DNA of 64,000 nucleotides from the NCBI GenBank assembly GCA_012960305.1, contig DUBM01000011.1, positions 372,001-436,000 on the forward strand, read 5' to 3'. The stretch's first letter is position 1. The number at the start of each line of letters is the position of its first letter. Positions 43,819-53,140 of this stretch are shown here, in pieces. Source of the DNA: Gammaproteobacteria bacterium. GTDB taxonomy: Bacteria; Pseudomonadota; Gammaproteobacteria; Pseudomonadales; Pseudohongiellaceae. Below the pieces are notes generated by a model. That model ran no database searches and was not told the DNA's origin. It saw nothing but the letters and a program-made list of their open reading frames with translations. The position numbers and the translations under genes are program-made.

Positions 43819-44352
43819 ATGCGAAGCAAGTTGATTTATTTAATTTTCGCAATCAGCGTACTACTGGCCGGTTTCATTATTGCCATTTGCCTAGCTGACA
43901 CAGTACCCAATGCAGGCGGAGTAGCCCATGCTGTTTTTGCTGGTATGCAAGCGGGAGGCGATGGGGCAGCGAGGCTTGAACACATCGGTTTTTACGCCTA
44001 CGCCTGTCAAGTTCTGTTACTGGCATTAGTGGTTTGCCTTTGCGCTCTTGGAATAAGTGATCGATACCTGACCCGAGAATTTCTGTGGTATATGGCGGGC
44101 AGCTTCGTCCTTAGCTTAATCGTGTGGGAGCAGATGTACAGCGGCCACCAAACCTTTCTTGAAACCGGCACCACTGGATATTTTCTCGGCTTTCCAGTAG
44201 CAACTGCCTGGCAGGTGTATGGCTCTTGGGTGGGCGCTATCCCTCTCATTATTATTTACAGTTTTGGTTTCCGAAAATTTATCTATACCAAAGAGGATGA
44301 AGAGAAATTTAATCAGCTCCTGGCTGAACAGAACAAGAATAAGGAGCAGTAA
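43819..44352 (+). CDS. Small four-helix membrane protein paired with a Na+ symporter
   Basis: I do not recognise this family. The 177-residue protein has about four membrane helices (LIYLIFAISVLLAGFIIAIC, ACQVLLLALVVCLCALGIS, LWYMAGSFVLSLIVWEQMY, VYGSWVGAIPLIIIYSF). Distinctive residues are a central GAARLEHIGFYAY and EQMYSGHQTF, and the end is a charged cytosolic tail. An AGAGGAAA ribosome-binding site precedes the ATG. Its stop is 3 bases before the symporter ATG, so the pair is certainly co-expressed. Small partner subunits are known for some SSS transporters (for example DUF485 and DUF4212 types and YhdT), but this sequence does not match those by eye. Confidence 0.75.
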   Translation: MRSKLIYLIFAISVLLAGFIIAICLADTVPNAGGVAHAVFAGMQAGGDGAARLEHIGFYAYACQVLLLALVVCLCALGISDRYLTREFLWYMAGSFVLSLIVWEQMYSGHQTFLETGTTGYFLGFPVATAWQVYGSWVGAIPLIIIYSFGFRKFIYTKEDEEKFNQLLAEQNKNKEQ

Positions 44353-44355
44353 TTC

Positions 44356-45852
44356 ATGGAAGCATATAGGCAGGAAATCATTCTCGGCGCCGTATTGGTG
44401 TACATGATTTTTTGTGTAATCACAGGCCTTTGGGCTATGAAACGCACAAAAAATTCCAGCGACTTTTTTATCGCCAGCCGCGGTCTCGGGCCCATTGTTG
44501 TGGCACTCGCACTTTTCTCCAGTACACTTAGTGGTTTCGGTTTCGTCGGTGGCCCGGGACTGGTTTATTCCATTGGCGTAAGCTCATTCTGGATGGTAGT
44601 AATTTCATCTACTGGCTATGCGGTAGGTTTCTTCCTAGTAGCCAAACGCATTCGCATGATTGCAGAAGTGAGAAAATGCATTTCGCTTCCGGATGTTGTA
44701 GCTGCCCGTTACAGCAGTGAAGCTGTTCGCTTCATGATGGCTATAACAATTGTACTTGGGGTAATGGGATACTTGGCAACCCAAATTCTTGCCATGGCGC
44801 TAGTTATGCAAGCAATTCTCTCCGGTACCGCCATGTTCGCAGACATAGGTCTGATAACTTGCGTCGTTATCTCTTCTGCTGTACTGATTTTCTATTGTGT
44901 TACTGGTGGCATTATTGCTTCGGTATACACCGACGTCGTGCAAGGCGCCATCATGATTGTTGCTGGTTTGCTGATCTTGATTACGGCGATGTCAGTCTTT
45001 GAGGGAGGCATGGCCGAAGCCAGTGCAATCATATTGGCAGATGATTCCGAGGCCATCATGCCATTCGGAGCAGCTGGAATAATGGCATCCTTTGGTTGGT
45101 TTTTTGTTTTCGGTCTAGGTTTGGCAGGTCAGCCTCACCTGATAACCAAAATGATGATGAACAAAAATATCTCTGACAATCGCAGTATTCTACCCATGTC
45201 TCTATTTGGCTATATCATTGCGGCGCTGTTGTGGATTTCTATTGGGGTGATAATGCGAGCGGCCGTGGTCAGCGGAACCATAGACCCCTTGGCCTTGCCG
45301 GATGACGCGGCTTCGGTGTTTCTTTCTGTTTTCACCAATCCCTTATTAGCAGGGGTAGTTTTCGCTGGTTTGTTTGCTGCAATCATGTCCACTTCTGATG
45401 CTTTTCTTAATATTGGTACTGCCGCAATCATCCACGACATCCCCAAAGCTATTCGAGGAAAGAGTATTGAAAACGAGCTAATGTGGGCTCGGATTGTTAC
45501 GGTTTTATTGGCAATTCTGGCCGCTAGTTTTGCTTTATACTCACACTTTCAAGATGCAACGCTCGTTGCTATTCTTGGCGCGTTCGGCTGGGCAACATTC
45601 TCAGCATCGATTTTCCCTGTTGTAGCTATTGGTTTGAACTGGAAAGGCGCAACAGTGACGGGTGCAGTAACCGCGATAGGGTCCGCTCTGATTATTAATT
45701 TTGTTGTCCAATTGGCAGGAATTACCTTGCCATATGGCATTAGTGGTGGCCTGGTTTCATTCGTAACTTCTCTAGTTTTGTTCATTGGCGTATCGCTAAT
45801 AACAAAACCACCTGTACTAGACGATGACCTGAATACCATAATGGACATCTAG
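44356..45852 (+). CDS. Sodium:solute symporter (SSS family)
   Basis: 498 residues, about 13 helices. The N-terminus has KRTKNSSDFFIASRGLGPIV and the family's unwound-helix segment SSTLSGFGFVGGPGLVY. The late AAIMSTSDAFLNIGTAAIIHD is the SSS signature carrying Na2-site residues (Ser-Thr-Ser). It is closer to the pantothenate/proline branch than to the YidK-like symporter at 3047. A GGAGCAG ribosome-binding site lies inside the end of the preceding small gene. Substrate unknown. Confidence 0.9.
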   Translation: MEAYRQEIILGAVLVYMIFCVITGLWAMKRTKNSSDFFIASRGLGPIVVALALFSSTLSGFGFVGGPGLVYSIGVSSFWMVVISSTGYAVGFFLVAKRIRMIAEVRKCISLPDVVAARYSSEAVRFMMAITIVLGVMGYLATQILAMALVMQAILSGTAMFADIGLITCVVISSAVLIFYCVTGGIIASVYTDVVQGAIMIVAGLLILITAMSVFEGGMAEASAIILADDSEAIMPFGAAGIMASFGWFFVFGLGLAGQPHLITKMMMNKNISDNRSILPMSLFGYIIAALLWISIGVIMRAAVVSGTIDPLALPDDAASVFLSVFTNPLLAGVVFAGLFAAIMSTSDAFLNIGTAAIIHDIPKAIRGKSIENELMWARIVTVLLAILAASFALYSHFQDATLVAILGAFGWATFSASIFPVVAIGLNWKGATVTGAVTAIGSALIINFVVQLAGITLPYGISGGLVSFVTSLVLFIGVSLITKPPVLDDDLNTIMDI

Positions 45853-45967
45853 CATTTATTATCAAATAATTTTTATTTTCAAGACAGGCATACCTAACAA
45901 CAATTATCTAACGTTCTAACGCGCTAATAGCGAATAATTGGAATAGATCGAATTTATTGTATGGAGA

Positions 45968-47581
45968 CTATGGCGCTGATTGGTATTCGATCAATTCTAA
46001 TCCATTCTGTTCCCCATCACTGATATAACGCATAAACACATCATAAACCGTATCTCCCGAGGTATAGGGAGCGATCTCTACTTGAGGCAAATAAAGCAGT
46101 AGGTCTTCACTAACAAATGTTGATTGATGTTGCCAGAGTGCAAAAGGTTCAATCTTTTCTACATCAGCAATGGTGAACAACACACTTTCATCTGCCGGCG
46201 GCAGCAGGTCGAGGCTGTACGCTGAGGTATCTCCGCTCACAACAAGTGATTCAATGGCAAGAATGCCGGTAATGGCATCATAAGAATTAACACCTGCAGG
46301 TGAGACGCTATCTATCCGAGGATAGGTGAGCAACTGATCCGCAAGCTGAAACTGCGGGTCAAAACGACACTGTCCTGAGTCTCCCTCAATCTCATTGCAA
46401 GTAGATTGCAAAGACGTCACTGTGGGTTGGTTCTCACCGTCAACCCAGCTTACTAATTCTAACCATGCGGCGAAACCTTCTCCATCAGTAAAAGAGCAAT
46501 GACTCGGCTCTTCTTCAACTACTATAGCTGTAGTTAGCTGATCCGCCGGCAGCAATTTAATCAGAGCCTGTTGGTTAGCTGGCCGCACCAAGCCATCTTT
46601 AGAAGTGTGAATTGAGACAATCCTTGTGTTGCCGATGTCACCGCTTGGTGTGTAGTTGTTTAAAAACTGCTGATTTGCTGAAGGAAGCGCAACTACACGT
46701 TGCACTATCTTATTGATTTGCTCATCCCCATAATCGACACTCACATTACCGAAAGGCTTACTACCATTTAACTTTGTCGAATCGTTTACCAAGCTTGGAA
46801 TTTCAAATACAGCGTAGCCCAAATTCAATAACAGAAAATCTTTATGGGTATTAGTGAGCTCGAGAATTTGGTTCAGGCGTTGAAGCTGCTCTGGGGTTTG
46901 CAAGAGCTTGCCTAACAGTCCATCGATGTAGCTATCTGCAACTAATCCTGTGCATTGCTGCAGTGATTCAAAGAATTGAATTTCACCCAGTAATGGAAGT
47001 GGCTGTTCAGTCCAGGAATCCGTTGGCAATTCGCCATTATTAACATTAGAACAAACCGCTTCATAGATCATGCGTAGATCAAACGCCTCGATCCAATTCT
47101 CAGCACCTGCTACTGCACCACACATGAGAAGGGCACCATCAACATTAGGGATCAATTTCGCCTCAAGGTCGCGCACACTAACAATTCCACCCATAGACGC
47201 ACCCTGGATGAAGACCTTTTCAGGTTCGTCTGCTAATTCTAAAAATTTCTCATAGAGTTGCTGATTATCGACATGGGAATTAAAAACCGCCCAACCTGTC
47301 TGACTAAAACTTGAAGCAGCCATGGCATAACCTTGGTCCAAAACAAAATCTTCTAAGGGACCAAGAGAAGGATTAGCTTTTGGCTCACTACTAGTGTAGC
47401 CCTGATAGCCATGATTCCAGATAACAAGATTGTCGGCATCAGTCCAACCTTCAGGTATAGCAATTAAATAATAGGCGCCGCTTGCAGTTTGTCCTTGATA
47501 CTCGATCACTTGCGCATGCAAACTCCCACTGACTAGCAATGCAAGAAAAAAAGAGACCCTTATAATTCTGCTTCTATTCAT
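45968..47581 (-). CDS. Secreted alpha/beta hydrolase
   Basis: A 537-residue protein with a signal peptide ending SLHAQ. The first ~380 residues are an alpha/beta hydrolase: VIWNHGYQGY (oxyanion region, 53-62), IQGASMGG with nucleophile Ser129, an Asp candidate in HTSKDGLVRP and the catalytic His candidate in EPSHCSFTDGEG. The remaining ~150 residues are a separate beta-rich C-terminal region. It resembles extracytoplasmic esterases and peptidases that act on polymers or esters; the substrate cannot be inferred. It is divergent from the PQQ dehydrogenase across a 400-base gap. Confidence 0.75.
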   Translation of the reverse strand: MNRSRIIRVSFFLALLVSGSLHAQVIEYQGQTASGAYYLIAIPEGWTDADNLVIWNHGYQGYTSSEPKANPSLGPLEDFVLDQGYAMAASSFSQTGWAVFNSHVDNQQLYEKFLELADEPEKVFIQGASMGGIVSVRDLEAKLIPNVDGALLMCGAVAGAENWIEAFDLRMIYEAVCSNVNNGELPTDSWTEQPLPLLGEIQFFESLQQCTGLVADSYIDGLLGKLLQTPEQLQRLNQILELTNTHKDFLLLNLGYAVFEIPSLVNDSTKLNGSKPFGNVSVDYGDEQINKIVQRVVALPSANQQFLNNYTPSGDIGNTRIVSIHTSKDGLVRPANQQALIKLLPADQLTTAIVVEEEPSHCSFTDGEGFAAWLELVSWVDGENQPTVTSLQSTCNEIEGDSGQCRFDPQFQLADQLLTYPRIDSVSPAGVNSYDAITGILAIESLVVSGDTSAYSLDLLPPADESVLFTIADVEKIEPFALWQHQSTFVSEDLLLYLPQVEIAPYTSGDTVYDVFMRYISDGEQNGLELIEYQSAP

Positions 47582-47983
47582 ACTTCTCTTAATATGTGTT
47601 TCATAAGCTTTACATATACTTTTTTATATACTGAATCATACAAACAGCTTTGCTCAGTGCCGAAACCCTGTGCCAGGGTTCAAGCCGCCTCGGCTGTGAT
47701 CAAGGAAAAGGCTCGATGATCTTTCCTTCACTTTGTATTATCGACTGTTATCAGTAGTCTTATACCGAATTCTTACCAGTTAATTTTCGAGCTTCGACCA
47801 ACTTCTGGCTGGATACAAATCTTGGGGATTGACGTACACTATCTAACCCCTGATTAAGCTGGTACCTGACAAATAGTAATTGACTGTCATTTTCTTGTTT
47901 GCCATTTGCGGGCGGTACTGATAATTAGCAGTTGGGCAGATTGCTCTAATCAAAGTAATAAGCAAAAAAATTGGAGAGAATTT
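47582..47983. other. Divergent intergenic region with twin hairpins
   Basis: This gap has no convincing gene. At 47664-47680 AACCCTG-TGC-CAGGGTT and at 47683-47695 AGCCG-CCT-CGGCT form two adjacent GC-rich hairpins in otherwise AT-rich sequence. They could be a leader structure or a REP-like element. Promoters for the hydrolase and the PQQ dehydrogenase must lie here. Confidence 0.45.
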
Positions 47984-49828
47984 ATGGTATTCATTTGTCG
48001 CAGCTTACTCATTTGTGGACTTTTTTTTGGTTTCAGCAACCTCTTTTCCTCAGCGCTCCTAGCCCAACAATCTGACTGGCCCATGTATCGTGGCAATTTG
48101 GAGGGCACCGGGTATTCGGCTTTAAGCCAAATAAATGCCAGCAATGTAAATAATTTATCTGAGGCCTGGAACTACTCTCTAGTGGATGAAAATGCTGACA
48201 ACGGGCGTGGAGCAAACTCTCAAGCAACGCCGATTGTTGTCGATGGCATTATGTACGTGCCAGGCGCAAACCGAATTGCCGCCCTAGACCCTGTTACTGG
48301 AGTTGAAATTTGGCGATACTCCTCAGATGCAGGCACACCATCTCGTCGAGGTGTTTCCTACTGGCCTGGCGACAATAATTCTTCGGCTAGAATCTTTTTT
48401 ACCTCCCGGCGCAGATTAGTTGCCCTTGATGCTAGCAGCGGTGAAATTGATACCTCATTTGGTAACGACGGCGAGATCGACTTAATTACCCCTTATATCT
48501 CAGTACCGATGGTTTATGAAAATGTCATTGTCGTTGGAGCCAACACTCCAGCGGGTGCCGCTGGTGGTATTGGCAATGCTCGAGCGTTCGATGCACGCAG
48601 TGGTGAAAAACTTTGGGAATTTAGTTCGGTGCCACAACCTGGGGAGTTTGGTCACAATACTTGGGAGGGCGATAGCTGGGTCGGCAGACTAGGAGCCAAT
48701 GCATGGCCTTTTTACTTCACAGTAGATACTGACCGCGATACACTTTTTATTCCTTTGGCCTCCCCGATTCCTTTTGGCTATGGCGGCGATCGACCCGGTT
48801 CAAATCTTTTTTCCAATTCCGTAGTTGCGGTAAATATTCATAGCGGCGAATATCTTTGGCATTTTCAAACTATTCATCACGACCTATGGGATCACGATCC
48901 CCCCGCCCCACCAGCACTGTTTGATATCGAACAAAATAGCACCACCATTCCAGCATTAGGTATAACCACCAAATCTGGTTATCTTTATATACTGAACCGT
49001 GTAACCGGCGAGTCCATCTATGGCGTTGAAGAAAGGCCCATGCCACAAAGCAATGTGCCGGGAGAACAAACATTCGCCACTCAACCCATTCCAGTTAAAC
49101 CGCCGCCAATGGCTAGAGTAAGTTATAGTGCTACAGACATCGTAACTGCAGCAGATACTTCTGCCGAGCATGCTGCAGCTTGCACAGATCTGGCAGAGAA
49201 TATTGGTGAGATTTATAACGCCGGCGCATTCACACCCTGGTCATATCGTCCGAGAGGGACACCCGGCCCAACTACTTTATTATTTCCAGGCTTAGTTGGC
49301 GGGCCCAATTGGGGTGGTGCAGCATTCGACCCAAATTCAAAACTAATTTTCGTGTACGCCACCAATGCTGGCACTTTCGGGTGGATGGAAGAAGCGGAAG
49401 ACGGTGCTGATCTCCCCTATGTGAGAAGAGGTCCACGGCCAGGGAATTTCGAAGTGAATCTCAACGGGCAAAGAATGCCCTGCCAAAAACCACCCTGGGG
49501 ACAATTAACAGCAGTTGATTCAACCACCGGAGATATCGTTTGGCGCGAACCTATCGGAATTACCGAAAGCCTGCCTGCAGGAAAACAAAACACTGGTCGG
49601 CCAGGTCGAGCTGCTGCTCTCGTAACAGGTAGCAATTTACTGTTTATCGCATCAACTGATGATAATCGATTGCGGGCATTAGAGTCGTCATCTGGTCGAC
49701 AGCTGTGGGTTACTGAATTAGAAAATCGTGGTAATGCCAACCCCATGACTTATATGGGTAGCGACGGTAATCAGTATCTAGTGATAGCTGCATCAAATTC
49801 ACTAGTCACTTTCAAATTACCCGACTAA
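47984..49828 (+). CDS. PQQ-dependent dehydrogenase (quinoprotein glucose-dehydrogenase-like)
   Basis: 614 residues from the ATG at 47984 (GGAGAG ribosome-binding site). The signal peptide ends LLAQQS. The propeller starts DWPMYRGNLEGTGYSALSQI and shows tryptophan-docking repeats such as IAALDPVTGVEIWRYSSD, LVALDASSGEID, AFDARSGEKLWEF and LTAVDSTTGDIVWREPIG. HHDLWDHDPPAPP is the metal/PQQ-site segment of the quinoprotein glucose dehydrogenase type. There is no N-terminal membrane domain and no C-terminal cytochrome domain, so it is a soluble periplasmic form needing a separate electron acceptor. PQQ synthesis genes are not in the window. A terminator follows. Confidence 0.88.
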   Translation: MVFICRSLLICGLFFGFSNLFSSALLAQQSDWPMYRGNLEGTGYSALSQINASNVNNLSEAWNYSLVDENADNGRGANSQATPIVVDGIMYVPGANRIAALDPVTGVEIWRYSSDAGTPSRRGVSYWPGDNNSSARIFFTSRRRLVALDASSGEIDTSFGNDGEIDLITPYISVPMVYENVIVVGANTPAGAAGGIGNARAFDARSGEKLWEFSSVPQPGEFGHNTWEGDSWVGRLGANAWPFYFTVDTDRDTLFIPLASPIPFGYGGDRPGSNLFSNSVVAVNIHSGEYLWHFQTIHHDLWDHDPPAPPALFDIEQNSTTIPALGITTKSGYLYILNRVTGESIYGVEERPMPQSNVPGEQTFATQPIPVKPPPMARVSYSATDIVTAADTSAEHAAACTDLAENIGEIYNAGAFTPWSYRPRGTPGPTTLLFPGLVGGPNWGGAAFDPNSKLIFVYATNAGTFGWMEEAEDGADLPYVRRGPRPGNFEVNLNGQRMPCQKPPWGQLTAVDSTTGDIVWREPIGITESLPAGKQNTGRPGRAAALVTGSNLLFIASTDDNRLRALESSSGRQLWVTELENRGNANPMTYMGSDGNQYLVIAASNSLVTFKLPD

Positions 49829-49840
49829 GTAATTCAGAAT

Positions 49841-49885
49841 AAAAAACGAGCCTCTGGAATAAGCAGATCCTAGAGACTCGTTTTT
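49841..49885. terminator. Bidirectional terminator
   Basis: AAAAAACGAGCCTCT and AGAGACTCGTTTTT pair with a single mismatch around a 20-base loop, between the convergent PQQ dehydrogenase and SnoaL-like genes. The A-run and T-run flank both ends. Confidence 0.8.
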
Positions 49886-49904
49886 CCCTCTTATTAAGTC
49901 TTCT

Positions 49905-50402
49905 TTATTGACTAGCACCATCTATATTGAGAGTTCGATGGCTTATTTTCCAACCATCAGCAGTGCGCTTGAATTCATCCATATAGTAACCAGACCCTAT
50001 CATCGAAGGCGGTCTGGCATTTACATCCATTAATATGTAATAAGTCCGAGCCTTAGCACCGAACTCCGTAGCCGTAATCAAAAAGCTACTATTCAAATGA
50101 CGCCGCCCCACATCACCTGTTAAGCCCTGATAGCGCCTTTCCCTATCAGCTCGCAACGCAGCCATACCTACTATGTCACCACCATCACGAGTCATGATTG
50201 CGTCATCGGCAAACGCAGACAGAAACAAGTCAGCATCTCTAAAATCACTGCCCTGATTATAAAGTGAATACAAAGTCTTGATTTCTTCGTAGTCTGTCCC
50301 GGTTAACGGAATGATAGAACCATCCCCGCGCTCTTGGGCAGCCACTGTCAACATCCCAAAAAATCCAAACACCAAAATTCCCAACAATATAATTTTTCGC
50401 AT
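49905..50402 (-). CDS. Secreted SnoaL-like (NTF2-fold) protein
   Basis: This 165-residue protein has a signal peptide (ILLGILVFGFFGMLTVAAQ) and a cone-shaped NTF2/SnoaL_4-type domain: EIKTLYSLYNQGSDFRDADL, FADDAIMTRDG, RRHLNSSFLIT and YMDEFKRTADGWKISHRTL. Such domains serve as small hydrolase, dehydratase or binding proteins. The ATG at 50402 is chosen because a GAGGAG ribosome-binding site precedes it and the signal peptide starts there. It is monocistronic and unrelated to its neighbours by sequence. Confidence 0.8.
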   Translation of the reverse strand: MRKIILLGILVFGFFGMLTVAAQERGDGSIIPLTGTDYEEIKTLYSLYNQGSDFRDADLFLSAFADDAIMTRDGGDIVGMAALRADRERRYQGLTGDVGRRHLNSSFLITATEFGAKARTYYILMDVNARPPSMIGSGYYMDEFKRTADGWKISHRTLNIDGASQ

Positions 50403-50723
50403 GCCCGCCACTCCTCTATAAATACCAGCTTTTTCAATGTCCAAGAGAATACGAGCAAAGACAAGCCAAGTCCAACAACACTAAGCTCGTTAACGCTCTA
50501 GCCCGTGCATATAGGTTTGAGGTGGGGTAAATTTAGTAGAATAACGAAAGAAATTCGCAGAATCTGGTTGAACTATATGGGGTATAGAAAAGGGTAGTGA
50601 GATAATTAATGTTTAAAAACAATAACTTAAATGAGTAATCGGATGCGGCAAGAAGCGCCGGCAGAAACAACCGCCCCAATGCTGGAATTTTTGAACGGCC
50701 TTTAGAAGAACAAAGATAACTTT
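50403..50723. other. Divergent intergenic region
   Basis: About 320 bases between the SnoaL-like gene and CHEGNY member C. I see no gene, RNA or strong structure. Confidence 0.45.
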
Positions 50724-51725
50724 ATGCTTAAAAGTATTATTAATAAATCGACAGGAATTCTGCTGCCACTTATTGCTGCTGCTTTCTTATCGGCCTCTTT
50801 TATATCTGCTGCTCAAGAAGAATTACGAACACCTGAAGGCCGCCCGGATTTTCAGGGCTATTGGAATAATCTTCACCAAACTCCTCTACAGCGCCCATCT
50901 GCGCTTGGGGAAAAACAAAGCTACACCAAAGAAGAAGCTCTAGCCCTTATTGAGAGAGCGCAGCATGGTTTGCAAGAGAGGGAATCCTCTCTCGATCCAG
51001 ACCGTAGCGCGCCAGAATTAGGCTCAAGGGTTACTAACAAAGCGGATGACGATTTCGATGACTTTCCAATCGATATAGCTCAGATCAACGGTGAATATCG
51101 AACCTCTCTGGTTATTGATCCAGCCAATGGGCGATTACCGATTAAAGATGGATCTGAAATAAATGACTTTTTTAATTCAGTACTTAGATCCGGTCAACTT
51201 ATGGCTGGCCCCGAAATGGCCTGGGCCGCAGAAAGATGCCTCATTGCAGGGCCCCAGCTATCACTGATGTTTCAACGCGGGCTCTCCCCTTACGCTCAAA
51301 TAGTTCAGACTAAGGACTATCTGATTATTCTCGGCGAGTATCCCTATGACGCGCGAATAATTCGTATTGATGGTGAACATCCCGGCAATGGTTTTGCAAA
51401 ATGGATGGGTGATTCTATTGCTCATTGGGAAGACGACACACTAGTAGTTCACACCAACAACTTCCGCGACGAACAATCCTTTCCGCCGATTCTATCCACC
51501 GATCGCTTTGAAGTAGTCGAACGTTTTGCGCTAACCACCGAGAATGAATTTTTGTACAGCTATACCGTTACAGATTCAAACGTTTACACACAACCTTTTA
51601 CAGCTGAGATTCCCTTCAAACGAATGGCCCTAGGTGAGGTGTTGTATGAGTATGCCTGTCATGAGGGCAACTATTCATTCGCAAATTCCTTGAGAGGAGC
51701 ACGAATGGAAGATAGGCTTCCCTAA
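50724..51725 (+). CDS. Secreted CHEGNY-family protein, member C
   Basis: 333 residues with a signal peptide (LPLIAAAFLSASFISAAQ). The order matches member A very closely: GRPDFQGYWNNLHQTPLQRP, NGEYRTSLVIDPANGRLP, ERCLIAGPQL, QIVQTKDYLIILGEYPYDAR, KWMGDSIAHWEDDTLVVH, FEVVERFALTTENEFLYSYT and YEYACHEGNYSF. Function is unknown; the protein is probably periplasmic. Members C and D lie in tandem but are not each other's closest match: C resembles A, and D resembles B. A 9-base perfect hairpin follows the stop. Confidence 0.75.
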   Translation: MLKSIINKSTGILLPLIAAAFLSASFISAAQEELRTPEGRPDFQGYWNNLHQTPLQRPSALGEKQSYTKEEALALIERAQHGLQERESSLDPDRSAPELGSRVTNKADDDFDDFPIDIAQINGEYRTSLVIDPANGRLPIKDGSEINDFFNSVLRSGQLMAGPEMAWAAERCLIAGPQLSLMFQRGLSPYAQIVQTKDYLIILGEYPYDARIIRIDGEHPGNGFAKWMGDSIAHWEDDTLVVHTNNFRDEQSFPPILSTDRFEVVERFALTTENEFLYSYTVTDSNVYTQPFTAEIPFKRMALGEVLYEYACHEGNYSFANSLRGARMEDRLP

Positions 51726-52178
51726 ACTAGTTCTGTGGATCCTACCTGTATGTTGTATCTTCCTGATACAACAGATAAACCAATTACTGATTGGATATTT
51801 TCAAGACCGATGACAGATCAAGTAGCGAGCAAGTATTCCCAAAAGTTTTTCATTATTTGTTAACTGTATCCGCTCGATTCTTCCTTATAGATCGATATGA
51901 AAACATTGAGCCATTCACCTAAAAAATTCGAAAACACTGTATCCAAGAAAAAAATAGCTAATCGATTATTGAAATACTCAGACCTTTTTAATTATTGGGA
52001 AGCTTTCCTAGTATCTGCTAATTAGTATTCATCATAGGTAAGACCGCTATACCTCCATTGAAAGAAGTTTTCAAATTGCTCAAGGGTCTGGCAGTATCAG
52101 CTTTTAGCCACCAAAATCGGAATGAAATCTAGGACGGGCTTTCCTCCGATGCATAAAATCTACAGAGGGGATCTCAAC
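51726..52178. other. Intergenic region between CHEGNY members C and D
   Basis: It holds the TGTTGTATC hairpin at 51751-51773 and otherwise AT-rich sequence with no recognisable gene. Confidence 0.45.
51751..51773 (+). terminator. Hairpin downstream of CHEGNY member C
   Basis: TGTTGTATC-TTCCT-GATACAACA is a perfect 9-base stem 25 bases past the stop. It lacks a T-run, so it may be a factor-dependent end, an operator or a stabiliser. Confidence 0.35.
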
Positions 52179-53126
52179 ATGCAAGCTCGCACTCTTGCTT
52201 TAGTACTGACTGCCAGTCTTTTAAGCACCGCTAGTTTTTCCCAGTCAGAGAATGGTTATCGAGTACCGAGAACTGAATTTGGACAGCCCGACTTCCAGGG
52301 AGTTTGGAGTACTCGATTCTATACCCTGCTAGAGCGCCCGGAAGACATCCCCTTGGCACTCCCACCTGAGCAGGCAGTAGGGTTCGCGCAAGCTATTGCT
52401 TCAGGACTCCAAGGCAATGACGATCCCGATATCGATATCCTCGGAAGTCCAGTTCTGACTGTAGTTAACGGTGAGTATCGCAGCTCCGTCGTTGTCTACC
52501 CCGAAAATGGCGTGCTGCCCTATAACGATATTGGCAATCAATTAGCTAATCACGGTTATTTCAACGGTGTCGGCTATGATGGCCCCGAGCAGAGACCCGG
52601 TGTAGAGCGTTGCACAGAAGCTTGGGGATCTCCTCCAATGCGGGCTTTTCCATACCAGTTGTTTCATGGTTTCGTACAAACCAAGAATAAAATCGCCATC
52701 GTCAGTGAAGAAGCAGTAATGCTGCGAATTATTCACATGGATGGGTACCGGCGGCCGAACGCCATAACAAGCTTTGAAGGACATTCTGTGGGTCACTGGG
52801 AAGGCGACACGCTAGTAGTTGAAACTACCCACTACAGTGATGTAAATCCGGAACGTGCCAGTATGGGCCGGCCAATGTTAATAAGTAGCAAAGCTCATGT
52901 GACTGAGCGTTTCACTCGGACATCGGACACTGAACTAAATTATCAGTACACCGTGAATGATCCAAAATTTTACACTGAGCCTTGGCGAGGTGAATTTTCA
53001 TTTGTCCGAGATGACAGTGGACATATCTACGAATACACCTGTCATGAAGGAAATTACAGTATGGTCGGGGCTCTTCGTGGTGCTAGAGTTCAAGAAGCTA
53101 GAGTATTAAAAGAAGCGCAAAACTAG
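52179..53126 (+). CDS. Secreted CHEGNY-family protein, member D
   Basis: 315 residues from the ATG at 52179, which follows an AGAGGGGAT ribosome-binding site; the frame opens earlier at 52122 but that adds only a polar stretch before the signal peptide (ALVLTASLLSTASFSQ). Landmarks: GQPDFQGVWSTRFYTLLERP, NGEYRSSVVVYPENGVLP, ERCTEAWGSPPM, FVQTKNKIAIVSEEAVMLR, GHSVGHWEGDTLVVETTHY and YEYTCHEGNYSMVGALRGAR. The WMGDS box is changed to FEGHS, the only core member so altered. Function unknown. A long 13-base inverted repeat follows its stop. Confidence 0.75.
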   Translation: MQARTLALVLTASLLSTASFSQSENGYRVPRTEFGQPDFQGVWSTRFYTLLERPEDIPLALPPEQAVGFAQAIASGLQGNDDPDIDILGSPVLTVVNGEYRSSVVVYPENGVLPYNDIGNQLANHGYFNGVGYDGPEQRPGVERCTEAWGSPPMRAFPYQLFHGFVQTKNKIAIVSEEAVMLRIIHMDGYRRPNAITSFEGHSVGHWEGDTLVVETTHYSDVNPERASMGRPMLISSKAHVTERFTRTSDTELNYQYTVNDPKFYTEPWRGEFSFVRDDSGHIYEYTCHEGNYSMVGALRGARVQEARVLKEAQN

Positions 53127-53140
53127 TTACTAACATTTAG

